A DNA stretch of 64,000 nucleotides, from the NCBI GenBank assembly GCA_022702705.1, contig CM040431.1, positions 25,809,623 to 25,873,622 on the forward strand, given 5' to 3'. The notes under the pieces were generated by a model that worked only from the letters and a program-made list of their open reading frames with translations, ran no database searches and was not told where the DNA came from. Origin of the DNA: Papilionanthe hookeriana x Papilionanthe teres. Taxonomy: Eukaryota; Streptophyta; Magnoliopsida; Asparagales; Orchidaceae. The position numbers and the translations under genes are program-made. Shown in pieces: positions 32,791-43,115 of this stretch; position 1 is the first letter of the stretch; each line of letters opens with the position of its first letter.

Positions 32791-35166
32791 TGAAATATGT
32801 TTGAGGGCCCTTGTTTGTTGTCTTGGAAAATGAAAATGCCACTTTTGGGAGGGTTAAAATCTTGTTTCTTTTTTTGGGAAAGTATGAAATTGCAACGGCT
32901 TGGATTTATGAAATTGTGGGAAGCTTTTGAAGCATCGTCTACGAAGTTTTAAACGAGCCTTTCACATTCATATCGTTGGATGTTGAAAATCGTTTTAAAA
33001 GCAGTTTTGAGGGCTGATCCACCTTTCACTTCTTTATCCTTTCAGGTGGATTAGTTTATCCTCTCTCACCCCATTTTTCTTATTTTCTTTATTTGATTCT
33101 TGGTTTGATTTAGGTGCTTATGTCTAAAACATAAATGCGCATAGATAGCTTTGACTAAATATGAACCATCAAACAAGGCTGTAAGTTGGACGGTTTTGAG
33201 CTTTTAAAGGTGGTGATGACTGGCATTTGCGCATAGAGAGGATAATATTACATCCTAGGCATCGGGACCCGACCTAGGACCTGGTGAGTGTAGGATGTAA
33301 ATATTATTCACCAACACTGGGCTAGCGAGCCCCTTGCCTTCTTAGGCTGTAGATAGTCCTAGCCCTACAGTGTAATTGACTCGTGGACAATCAAATTTAT
33401 AAAACAAAACAAAACAGATACATCACTTACAAAAATATTTTTGACTACTAAATAGAAAGTCATTTTGCTTGTATGCAAGAAATCTATATGCATGACAGCA
33501 TGAACTTTGAATGACATAAATCTAGTTGTCCACTTATCAAATATCTGTACTGAGCTAAGGATTGCTCTCCTAAGTTTGACATGTTGGAAATTTCTAGCTG
33601 AGCGTCGGGCTTTATACGCGGATGACTGATGGTTGCCTTCAAAGTCCTTCGAGAAGTGATAAATCTGAGCTAACCCCGACCTGAATGCTTATGTTTTTTT
33701 TCCTCGATTTCCTGTGCGTTTCTTACAATTTTTTTCGAGTTTTCGTGGGTCGCTTGTGAATTTCTTTGAGTTTTTTCGAACGTTTCCTACGTCTTTCTTC
33801 GAGTTTCTGTGAGTCACTTGTGATTTTCCTCGAGTTTTGTTTTCATGTGATTTTTTTGTCATTTATTATTTTGTATATAAATGCATGTTCGCCCCACCTG
33901 CTAAATTCTCCACCATATTTGTTTACTTTCACCTGTGACGCTAATCTAATTTGCAAGAGCAACAAACCCGCCAGGTACACAGGTTTATTTTATGTATACA
34001 GCTTTTTACCGTCTCTAGTGCACATTCTACTGTCCTTCTTTCCAGTAAATTCTATTATATTTCCTCTACTGTTGCTTTTCTTTACTGCACTTTATACAGC
34101 TTTTCCTATACTGCACTTCTTCATTTTTACTACACTATATGTTTTACTTATGCATACTTTAGACACCTGCAAGAGCCCCTAGGGTAAAGAATTGTAGGAC
34201 ATATGCTAGGAGGTACATCGCGGCAAGCTACTGACTCAACAATTGCATGTACACTTTAAACCTTAAACCCAGAACTCGATATTGCTACTACATGAAGCAT
34301 GAAGCAAGTATTTGTGGGCGGCACAACGAAGCTGTAGCGGACGGAGGATGACAATCTACAACAGCAAAACAAGTCTACACCAGCTAAACATTTTCTTAGT
34401 TTAAATAACCTAAGCCATAGGATTTAGATGTGGCCTACCTAGTGCAACATAAATCCTCGTCTTATCTATTAGGTTTTTAGACATCGTGCAATATAAGCCC
34501 TAACTCGCTTTAGGCTCCGAGATTGTCGTCCGATATGACGTAAATCCTCCTATATTTCAGGCTATTTGCATTATTAGGTATTATGCAGATGTAAGCCCTA
34601 AATAATAAAATTGACAGAATGAAACATCAAATAACATCTTTTTAAATTTGAAGCCAAACAATATGATAGTTTGGGATGTCATCGAGGTTCTCATGATCCG
34701 TGACATACCCTACTTTTCTTACATTTGATTCCAAAAATAAATGTTCCTATTTGGTCCTTTTCCCACTTGACTTTTCTATGTCCAACCTTGAAAACATTAA
34801 CTTCTGAATTCATGAAGATAAATACCTCTGATCATCATCGAGAGTTTTCTGTAGTGACTTTGATAATTTGAGAGGTAATTAAGTATAAGGGTTTGCCTCT
34901 AAAGAGAACTTTAAGAACTCAAGGAATATAAACCTATCTAATTTTCAATATTATGTAGAAGAATTGTCGGTCAAAATAAAAGGTTCGCAGACCAAAACGG
35001 ATGTCATAAATTCCATAATTTATTTGATCGAGTCATATTATCAAATAGTGTCTATTTCTCGAGACAGAAGCATTGCTTGTGATATTGCACTCGTTTATTT
35101 GCTACAAAATGAATAAGATCCATCAATTCTCATTTTTCAAAAATTAAAAAATATTATTTTCAAAAA

Positions 35167-35168
<2 letters not shown>

Positions 35169-35207
<39 letters not shown>
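35169..35207. repeat. (TA)n microsatellite
   Basis: A TA run of about 39 bp inside the distal part of giant LTR copy B. No such run is present at the matching place in copy A. Confidence 0.9.
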
Positions 35208-35259
35208 CTAAATCAAAACCACATTTTATATTTTTCAAAGAGAATTTTAACGACCGATA

Positions 35260-35264
35260 ATAGA
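35260..35264. repeat. target-site duplication ATAGA (copy B, right)
   Basis: One mismatch to GTAGA at 29527-29531. Nine bases further on (after ATGGGCTTG) the chromovirus begins. Confidence 0.6.
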
Positions 35265-35268
35265 ATGG

Positions 35269-35273
35269 GCTTG
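35269..35273. repeat. target-site duplication GCTTG (left)
   Basis: Identical to 40768-40772. Confidence 0.85.
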
Positions 35274-36081
35274 TGATGCAAGTGCCTGGGAACAGCGCCT
35301 GAATTCAGGCGTAGAACAGCGCCTCAAGCAGGGAACTTCAAAATAGCGGGGTGGAAGCCTCATAAAACCACACGAAACCACGCAAAAACATAGAACAACG
35401 CGGGAAACCAGCAAACTCGCGAATGCGGTAGAGCGAGTAGCGAGATCACGATCCTACGTATGAGAACAAGGATTGGATCGCAAATCTTTGTGATCCAGAG
35501 CTGCTTCATGCACCTTCCACACTTGTCTCATCTAGAAAATTCTTTCTTCTGGATTCTTCTTCCCATCCCACTCCGCTTCCTTTTAGGAGACAATACATAG
35601 ATGTGCTAGGTGTGTGTGGGGGACAAGTTATGCTAGAGTTGTCTTCTAATCTCCTGTGTAGAGTCTCTTCCCACTTGTTAGGCTTTTAACCGACGAAAGG
35701 TCGTGCTTCGGTTGTATCCTGCTCCGAGGAGGTGTTGTAAACTTCAAACTCCTTCACCACGGCTTACCAATTTGTTTTCCCTACCACTCAACTAGCCACC
35801 TATCATCCCCACATTCCTCCATCACACTACCGCCACCCCTACTTCCTCCGCGACCTCGCCATACAATCCACCTACAACCAACCCCACACAATAACCTACC
35901 TACCCAATGGCCACTCACCCAGCAAACGACGCAAACACCTTCGAATCTCTTCCTACAGCTCTAGCTAGTGATTCATCTATCATTATACTTTCCTACTGTT
36001 GAGTCGTGTTGTACTACTATTTTTATATTAATAAAAATTTGTTTTTTGTATTATACCACATTTCAACTAGTTCTGGTATCA
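35274..36081 (+). repeat. 5' LTR of the chromovirus
   Basis: It starts TGATGCAAGTGCC and ends CTGGTATCA. It is collinear with 39977-40767, including the CCTGAATTC start region, the GTTGTCTTCTAATCTCCT block and the ATATTAATAAAA(A/G)TTT polyadenylation-like block near the end. Confidence 0.9.
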
Positions 36082-36098
36082 TTTGTTATCAGAGCTAG
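36082..36098 (+). other. primer-binding site (initiator tRNA-Met)
   Basis: TTTGTTATCAGAGCTAG directly after the 5' LTR closely resembles TGGTATCAGAGCC, the usual tRNA-iMet binding site of plant retrotransposons, with small changes. Confidence 0.7.
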
Positions 36099-36159
36099 GC
36101 TCCCCAGCCTCCGTCCCTGCCCAGTTCATCTCCATCAACCTTTTTTCTTCCAACTCTAG

Positions 36160-37065
36160 TCATGCCACTGCAAAGAGATACATCAGGCTCTACTCGGGAA
36201 GAGATCCTATGTGCAATTCATCGTCTGCAACAAAGACTAGCAGAGTTAGATGACGAGAACTAGGAAGAGATTACCTTCTACCGTGATCGAGAGTTATAGG
36301 GAAGATAGAGACGAGGATCATAATCCGTTCCACAGAAACGATCACAACGACGAAGAATATCGACAGTGCCATTTTGGTATCCAATATCACAAGAGGCCAA
36401 GAGAAGAGGCTCCTTATGGAGGTTAGAGGGACTTCGGCCTCAAGATGGACCTCCCAAAGTTCGAGGGAAGCATGAACCCCGATGACTTTATCGACTAGCT
36501 GCAAACAATCGAACGAATCTTCGAATATAAGAACGTACCAGAGGACAAGCGAGTCAAACAAGCTGAAATCACCCACCGCAGTACCACAAGTACATGTTCC
36601 TAAAACTCCACAAAGCAACAAGATCTATCAGTTGAAGAGTTCACGACCCAGTTCAACCACCTATAGCTAAAATGCAACCTGACAAAGCCAGAGGAGCACA
36701 CAATCACCAGATATCTTGGAGGATTAGAACCCTCCATTAGCAATGTGGTGCAACTACAACCATATTGGACGTTAGGGATGTCCAGACACTAGCCCTGAAA
36801 GTAGAGAGATAGCAGAAGTAAAGCATACATCAGTCATTGTTCAGACTCCCACCTTCAAATAAGCAGTCACCTGCATCTGCTACAGCCGACAAGGGTACCT
36901 CGGGAGGAAATAACAGAGTTTAACAAGGGACTGATGGGGCAAATCAGAGCGAGAATAAGCCAAAAAAAGGTAGCCCCTCCAATACAATGTCAGTCAGGAA
37001 GTGTTTTTGATGCCACAACTACGGTCACATTGCCTCCAGCAGCCCAAATAGTCGCATCTCACCCT
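36160..37065 (+). pseudogene. chromovirus gag, degenerate
   Basis: It begins MPLQRDTSGSTREEIL at about 36161. It continues with the capsid block MDLPKFEGSMNPDDFID and TIERIFEYKNVPEDKRVK, then DLSVEEFTTQFNHL and RYLGGLEPSISNVV. A CCHC knuckle at about 36998-37050 has a stop within it and its last Cys reads Ser. Several further stops are present. Confidence 0.8.
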
Positions 37066-37229
37066 CACAGATCAAGACGCCATCGAGGAAGTCGATAAGG
37101 AATCAGAGGAGATCCCAGAAGAAGAGCTTCAGCTTCACGTAGATGAAGGAGAAGCATTAGTCATTCGACGTATACTACAATCTCAGCTTGTGCGAGACTA
37201 ATCATGGCTAAGGCATAACATTTTTCGCA

Positions 37230-37666
37230 CCAAGTGCAATATTAAGGGGAAGGTCTGCGATCTAATAATCGATAGAGGCACATGCGAGAACGTGGTATTC
37301 ACGCTCATGGTAAAGAAGTTATGATTGGAAACATAGAAGCATCCCCAATCATATTCCCCTACCTGACTAAAAAAGGGAAACGAGATACGTGTAAATCAGC
37401 AGTGCTTAGTTGATTTCTCCATCGTAGATCAACTACACGAACAGGTATGGTGTGACGTGGTTCCTAAGGACGCCTGCCACATTCCGTTAGGTAGGCTTTG
37501 GCAATTAGATCGCAGAACTCAACATGATGAGTTCAAAAATATTTATTCTTTCAAGAAGGAAGGGAAATGTATAGTTCTACTAACTGTTAAGGATGTCAAT
37601 GGCGAGAGCGATAAAGAGGCAACAATAGTTACTCGTACCACTTTCCGGCAGTCTGGAGGGAAGTGA
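37230..37666 (+). pseudogene. chromovirus protease region, active site changed
   Basis: The active site reads CDLIIDRGTCENVVF where D-S-G is expected, so DSG has become DRG. The downstream frame 37457-37666 (HIPLGRLWQLDRRTQHD, KNIYSFKKEGKCIVL) is the PR-RT connector typical of chromoviruses. Confidence 0.8.
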
Positions 37667-37679
37667 GGAAGAAAGAGAG

Positions 37680-38340
37680 GTAAAATCAATACTGCAACCA
37701 TTGATACAAGACTTTCAGGATGTTATGACCGACAACTTACCAAAGGGATTACCACCACTAAGAGACATTCAACATACCATCGACCTTATACCAGGATTCA
37801 TATTGCCAAACCGACCAACCTACAGATTAAGGCTTGCAGAGTATGAATAACTACAATGGCAAGTGCAGGGCCACATTGCAAGCGGGTTAGGCTAAAAAAC
37901 ACCAGCCTGTGTGCGGTTCGGACACTGATGGTGCCCAAAAAGGATGGACCGTAGCGATTGTGCATCAACAGCCGACCATCAACAAAATTACTATTTATTA
38001 CTGATTTTTCATATCCCGCTTGGATGATCTCGTTGACCAGCTACATGGAGCCACTATCTTCTCCAAGATAGACTTCTGCAACGAATATCACCAGAAACGG
38101 ATGAGGCCAGGGGGAGAGTGGAAAACTACCTTCAAGACGCGGGACAGATTTTATGAGTGGATTGTTATGTCTTTTAGTCAATCAAACGCACCTAGCACTT
38201 TTATGAGATTAATGAACTAGGTATTCCAACCTCACATTGGAAAGTTTTTCGTTGTCTATTTTGACGACATTCTAGTATACAATCGGACGGAGGAGAATCA
38301 CATGCATCATCTAACCACTTCATGCCAAGCTGGGTATGCT
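37680..38340 (+). pseudogene. chromovirus reverse transcriptase, degenerate
   Basis: Recognisable blocks are FILPNRPTYRLRLAEYE, HGATIFSKIDFCNEYHQ (catalytic D), WKTTFKTRDRFYEWIVMSF, NAPSTFMRLMN and the catalytic VVYFDDILVYN at about 38250-38285. Frameshifts and stops occur between them, and the thumb is poorly preserved. Confidence 0.85.
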
Positions 38341-38559
38341 TTTTAGGTTACATAGTGTTAGGTGCAGGCATACACCATTATCAGTTTGGCCATACCACAA
38401 TCATGCATTGAATTGGGGCAATTCTTGGGAGGCTGGCATCTTTCTATCGAAGATTTATCAGAAACTTCAACACTATCACCTCCCCTCTAACTGAACTTCT
38501 GAAAGGAAATGAGTTTACTTGGATTGTTGCAGCCCAGGACAGTATTGACACACTGAAAG

Positions 38560-38960
38560 AAAATGTGGCTCAAGCCCCCTGCTAATAATACCTGATTTCA
38601 ATCAATTTTTCAAAGTAGAATGTCATGCCTCCGACGTGGAGATCGGAGCAGTACTAAGCCAAGGAGGACACCCCATCACTTTCTTCAGTGAGAAATTGAA
38701 TGAGTCTAGCAGAAAATACTCAACTATGACAAAAAATTCTACGCCATCGTTAGAGATCTGAAACATTGGAGTCATTACCTATTAACAAACGAGTTTAGAC
38801 TATTTATAGATCATGATTCCCTAAAACTCCTCTACAGCCATAACAAACTAAAGGGACGACATGCCACCTGGGTGGAATACCTAGCCTCATTTCAGTTTGT
38901 ACTAAAACATAAAGCGAGAAGTTAGAACCGCATAGTAGATGCGCTGAATTGTCGCACGTA
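38560..38960 (+). pseudogene. chromovirus RNase H, degenerate
   Basis: KFYAIVRDLKHWSHYLLTNE, LFIDHDSLKLLYSHNKLKG and HATWVEYLASFQFVLKHKA match the RT-linked RNase H of chromoviruses. The following RIVDALNCR block corresponds to the usual VADALSRR end. Confidence 0.85.
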
Positions 38961-39976
38961 TTGATCACATCCATGCAGACGCGAGTTTTGGGCTTCGAGG
39001 TCATTAAGGATCTGTATGAAACATACGAAGATTTCAAGAACATTATGAGATTAATGTCAAGGGAAGCCAGCAGGGCAATATTACCGCATAGATGGATACC
39101 TATTCCACCAGGGTCAGTTGTGCAATCCTCAGTGTTCAATAAAAATAGATATTATCCAGGAAGGCCACAACAAAGGACTAGCAGATCATTTCGGCAGAGA
39201 GAAGACTCTCGCCCTTGTAAGAGAACATTTTTTTTTGCCAAAGCAGACAAGAGATGTTGAACGACACACCAAGCAATGCAGGATTTGTCATATGACAAAG
39301 ATAAGAGCTCAGAATGTCAAATTATACACACCACTTCCAGTATCAGCGGCACCGTAGGTAGATGTCAACATGGATTTTGTGCTTGGACTTTCAAGGACTC
39401 AAAAGAATAAAGGTTCCGTAATTGTTGTAGTAGGTAGATTCTCCGAGATGTCCCACTTTATACCTTGTCATCAGACACTAGACGCCTCACATCGCCGAAT
39501 TACTCCTGAGAGATTGTAAGGCTGCATGCGATTCCTAAGACCATCACCTCCTGAGAGATTGTAAGACTGCACAATCTGCTCACGCCACTTGAATTAGTAC
39601 CGCACCTACCATCTTCAAAAATCAGCAAAGATGTCACATAACGAGCTCACAATATCCAAAAGCTCCACGAAGTTGGCAAGGAAATTGCTAAGTAGAATAA
39701 AAAATATCAGGCATATGCAAATAAATCCAGGAAGAAAGTAACGTTTCAGAAAGGTGAATCGTATGGATTCGGTTGAAAAAGGAGAGATTTCCTGAAGGAT
39801 CATTCGGGAAGCTTAAGACGCTAGCAGATGGACCTTTTAAAGTACTTTAGAAACTGAACGACAACGCTGGTAAGATCAACCTGCCAGGGGACTACAACAT
39901 TTCAACCACGTTCAAAGTCGTTGACTTAAAACCATACTTTGAAGAGCCTGAAGCTTCGAAAAACGAGGTCAAAGCT
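38960..39976 (+). pseudogene. chromovirus integrase, core deleted
   Basis: The zinc-binding N-terminal part is clear (EGHNKGLADHFGREKTLALV, VERHTKQCRICH). The start of the catalytic core follows (VDVNMDFVLGLSRTQKN, VVVGRFSEMSHFIPCH) up to about 39480. The rest of the core is missing. A small duplicated stretch (CTCCTGAGAGATTGTAAG at about 39504 and 39547) marks the junction. The C-terminal GPF-type region resumes at about 39655 (LHEVGKEIAK, ADGPFKVL, LPGDYNISTTFKVVDLKPY). The enzyme cannot be functional. Confidence 0.85.
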
Positions 39977-40767
39977 TAGGGGCACTAAGAAACAGTGCCT
40001 GAATTCGAGCGCAGAACAACTCTCCGAGCAGGGCGCTTCGAAACAGCAAGGTTGATGCCCCGCAAAACCTCCAAAACATCGCATGATGTGGGAAACTCGC
40101 GAACTCGCAAATGTGGGAGAACAGGCAGTGGGATCGCGAGAACAGGGATTGGATTGCGAATTTTTACAAACCAAGGCTACTTCATGAAACTTCCACACTT
40201 GTCTACCTCTAGAAAGTATTTCTTTTGGATTCTTCTTACCGTCCCACTTCCCTTCCTTTCATGTAGAAGTAGGAGGCTATAAACAGCTGACCCCGGTGTG
40301 TCTGGGGGACAAGTTCTACTAGAGTTGTCTTCTAATCTCCTATGTGGAGTCTCTTCCCGCTTTTTAGAGCTACAACTGATGACAGGCGGCGCTTCAGCTG
40401 TATCTTGCTCTGAGGTGGTGTAGTAAACTTCAAACTCCTTCGCTACTTTTCACCAATCCCTTTTCCCTACCACTCCACTAACTACCTATCATTGTCACAT
40501 TCCTCCATCACTTTATTGCCATCCCTACTTCCTCCACGACCTTGCCATCCAATCCACCTACAACCAGTCTCACACAATCCCCCACCTACCCAACGGCCGT
40601 TCATCCCGCCGACACCGCTACCACCTTCGAATATCTTTCCATAGCTCTAGCTAATGATTCGTCTATTATTGCATTTCCCTTTTATTGAGTCGTGTTGCAC
40701 TACTAGTTTTATATTAATAAAAGTTTACTTTTTGTATTACGCCACATTTCAACTAGTTCCGATATCA
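39977..40767 (+). repeat. 3' LTR of the chromovirus
   Basis: Collinear with the 5' LTR and ending GATATCA, followed by GCTTG. The start is blurred: the first about 20 bp are diverged, with TAGGGGCACTAAG in place of TGATGCAAGTGCC. Confidence 0.85.
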
Positions 40768-40772
40768 GCTTG
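40768..40772. repeat. target-site duplication GCTTG (right)
   Basis: Identical to 35269-35273. Host sequence resumes here and continues the unit 1/unit 2 alignment (GAGAAGCTTATTGGGTCA versus GAGAAGCTCATTGATTCA near 48169). Confidence 0.85.
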
Positions 40773-42700
40773 TGTCGAGAAGCTTATTGGGTCAAGAGTA
40801 TTTGGCAAACAAATTAAACTACTCGCTGCTCACATAGATTGCATGATATAATGGGAATGAAACGTCCCAAAGTTAAATTTGAAATTTTTTTAAAGCAAAT
40901 GCTAAAAGTCTAATATAATTTTACATGGCATCCTTCAAGCATTGAAACAGGAAATCCTCCAGTGTAAGATAATGGAACTTTGCTTCTGAAAAACACACCT
41001 TATATTAAAAATAGGAATGAATTAAAACAAGGATTTTCAGACATTAATTTGTTGCTAGAAAAGCACGGACAAAGATATAGAAGGCCTAGGATGTAATTCT
41101 CAATTCCATGGTACCCAGTCAAATAAAAATGCATTATTAACCACTTGGAAAATCTTAGTTTTGAATTGAAATACCCACAACATCCCTCTCATATTTTACA
41201 ATCAACAAGAACTATGAGTAAAGATCCAAAAGTCTTCTGGAAATACATGGGGCCATTTTAGTGTGAGAGTTTTATCATGCTATCATAGTTGAGATAAAAT
41301 AGGTTATTCCCGCTTCCAACATTTCTCTTGCCACAAGTGAAGATCAACCACGGTAGAGGAATATGTTCCTTTCTTCATTCAGTTTGTCTGGAACATTGCT
41401 TGTAGTAAAATTTCTCATTAGATCTACTCCAAAAAAAAAAAAAAGTCTTTAGCCATATGGATTTGTTGTTTTGTGCAGTTGGAAGCGGCGGACACTGATG
41501 AAAGAAAATTGAGTGAAGTGTAAAAATAGTCCCCTAATTATTTATATGAGGGCATTTGAGTCCCAAATTTATAAAAGTTTCAAATTAATCCTAGTCTTTA
41601 AATTGAGTCTGAAATAGTCCTTTGTGGGGATTATTTCAGCTCGTATTAAAAAAATTTGAGAACTAAATTAACACATTTATAGATTCTGAGACGAAAATGA
41701 CACCCTCAAAAAGTCAAAGACTATTTTGACACTGTTTTCAATTGAAATTTAACCCTACATGGTCGGTTCTTCGGCTTCCAGTCAAATGGTAAATTTTCAA
41801 GACGTCTCTGTATATGCTACACCTCGCCCTTTAAGAAAATTCAATGGCATCTTCAGTTTTCCATGTTTCCCACAATGATCATAATATATAAATCCATCAC
41901 CCGCAATTAATAGGCATTGCTACCATTACTTTTTTGATAAATTACAAGTTCAATAAACTTTACAAATGTTGCTGAGCACGGTGTATCTTTCTTTCTATTG
42001 CCCAGATTTCCACAATATTACATGACTAGTTGCTGCCATGTAAGTTTGAACCAGTCCAAAGTTCATTCTGTACTGACAATTGTTTGATACAAACCTTAAA
42101 TAATATTTATAAACGTAATAATAAGTATGTCCTACAAACTCAAAAGACGTTTTCACATTACACAATTTTTCTTTCTCATTTTAAAATTTCGAAGCTGCAC
42201 AGCAATGCTACTTCTTTTTTCCGTCAAAGAAAGGTTGTCAAAGTAACTTAACCTGGAAAATAGCAGTAAAGATTGATAACTCGAATATTTTAGAAATCTG
42301 GGAAAGACAAAACAGTCCTCACCATGAAATAAACAATTCATAGAAATATCTTATATTAAATTTCCAATATCTTCTTAATTTTGCAATATAAGCACGCAAT
42401 TATTACCGATCTACAGCATAACAGACAGATTGTGGAAATATTTCTCAACTTAAATGGAAGAAAAAAATTTAGCTAATCAACATCATCAGATTACAGCTTT
42501 TAATAACAAACAACTTCAAATGCAGAATATAAATTAGAATAATGCCAAAACAAGGCACAGGTAGAACTAAGGGAAAAAACGTACAATGGCTATGACATTA
42601 TTTATCAGAAAATTTCAAGGTCAAAGACTCCTACTCCATTTATTAAACTAAAACCAAGCAAGAATTTGAATTAAGTTATTAAAAATGCAGGTCAAACTAC
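40773..42700 (-). other. host intron-like DNA of unit 1
   Basis: Collinear with about 48185-49535 of unit 2 and without coding features. It holds the small TIR element at 41516-41734. Confidence 0.65.
41516..41734. mobile_element. MITE-like element, unit 1 copy
   Basis: It begins AAGTGTAAAAATAGTCCC and ends in the inverse complement of AGTGTCAAAATAGTC, forming terminal inverted repeats of about 15 bp. About 220 bp, non-coding. The homologous copy in unit 2 is 48611-48799, so insertion came before the segmental duplication. Confidence 0.6.
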
Positions 42701-42859
42701 CTGATTTTCATTATATTGCGTGTTTGACTCCAATCTCTGGTTAGGCGTAAACAGGTCTGGAACATTAGATGATGACAGGCCTAAAACGGCTTCTTGTTCC
42801 TCTGAAGTATTTTCTGATGTTAATAATGTTCTACCCAATTGTTCTACAGGACCTCTACA
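42701..42859 (-). CDS. exon after the zinc-finger exon, unit 1 (53 codons)
   Basis: Phase-0 exon: acceptor TTTTCAG above 42859, donor CAG/GTAGTTTGA below 42701. It encodes GPVEQLGRTLLTSENTSEEQ, a serine-rich stretch and the end QYNENQ. It corresponds to the second half of the fused 396-bp exons (DPVEQLCEITLP, SENTSNDQ, QWNGYQ). Separated from the preceding finger exon by a 79-bp intron. Confidence 0.65.
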
Positions 42860-42938
42860 CTGAAAAGATGCACAATATTTAAGATTATGAAAGGAATCCT
42901 CACCACTATAGCAATGGTAACAGGATGATGAAACTTAC

Positions 42939-43115
42939 CTTCCATTTTGGATGATGATATCGGCATGCTGATTTGAACTTGCAGTATCCAGTTTTCATAA
43001 AATACTGGCACTCAGGCTCACCAGGCTTTTGAGGGTATTCATCAGGTTGTGACTTCACACCACCTTTAAATTCATTTATATTCATCTCTCTAACATGCAA
43101 TGGACTTAAGGAAGT
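42939..43115 (-). CDS. CCCH zinc-finger exon, unit 1 (59 codons)
   Basis: Phase-0 exon: acceptor TTTCCTAG above 43115, donor GGAAG/GTAAGTTT below 42939. It encodes LSPLHVREMNINEFKGGV, then DEYPQKPGEPECQYFMKTGY and KFKSACRYHHPKWK, a complete C-x8-C-x5-C-x3-H finger. No stop or frameshift. It is the paralogue of 49776-49955. Confidence 0.7.

Larger units (their letters stand above)
29532..35259 (+). mobile_element. giant solo-LTR-like element, copy B (5.73 kb)
   Basis: It starts TGTTGACCTC and ends CGACCGATA (expected CA, one substitution). GTAGA (29527-29531) and ATAGA (35260-35264) form a 5-bp duplication with one mismatch. It is collinear with copy A in inverse orientation: matching blocks include the start hairpin, the TATAAAAACC region, the tandem array, the tract at about 33240-33350 (copy A about 19660-19770), the GGGCTTATAT tracts at 34400-34620 (copy A 18480-18680) and the GACTCGATCAAATAAA tract near 35030 (copy A 18030). 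The paralogous unit 2 shows the uninterrupted site near 48152. No coding sequence was found. Confidence 0.8.
35274..40767 (+). mobile_element. chromovirus-type Ty3/gypsy retrotransposon, full length but inactive
   Basis: Two LTRs of about 800 bp (35274-36081 and 39977-40767) enclose gag, PR, RT, RNase H and INT in that order. A perfect 5-bp duplication GCTTG flanks it (35269-35273 and 40768-40772). A primer-binding site complementary to initiator tRNA-Met follows the 5' LTR. Domain sequences resemble the Reina/CRM/Galadriel group of chromoviruses (inference from the RNase H and INT motifs). No chromodomain is readable. Many stops, a mutated protease and a deletion in the integrase core make it non-autonomous. 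Confidence 0.9.

Noticed and set aside
33766..34182. 138-codon hydrophobic plus-strand frame as a membrane protein gene
   Set aside because: It lies inside giant LTR copy B in T-rich sequence; copy A does not keep the frame open, so hydrophobicity reflects base composition.
17837..35259. Giant copies A and B as the terminal inverted repeats of one huge DNA transposon
   Set aside because: Each copy has its own 5-bp duplication and TG...CA ends, and unrelated host and LTR sequence lies between them; they are independent insertions.
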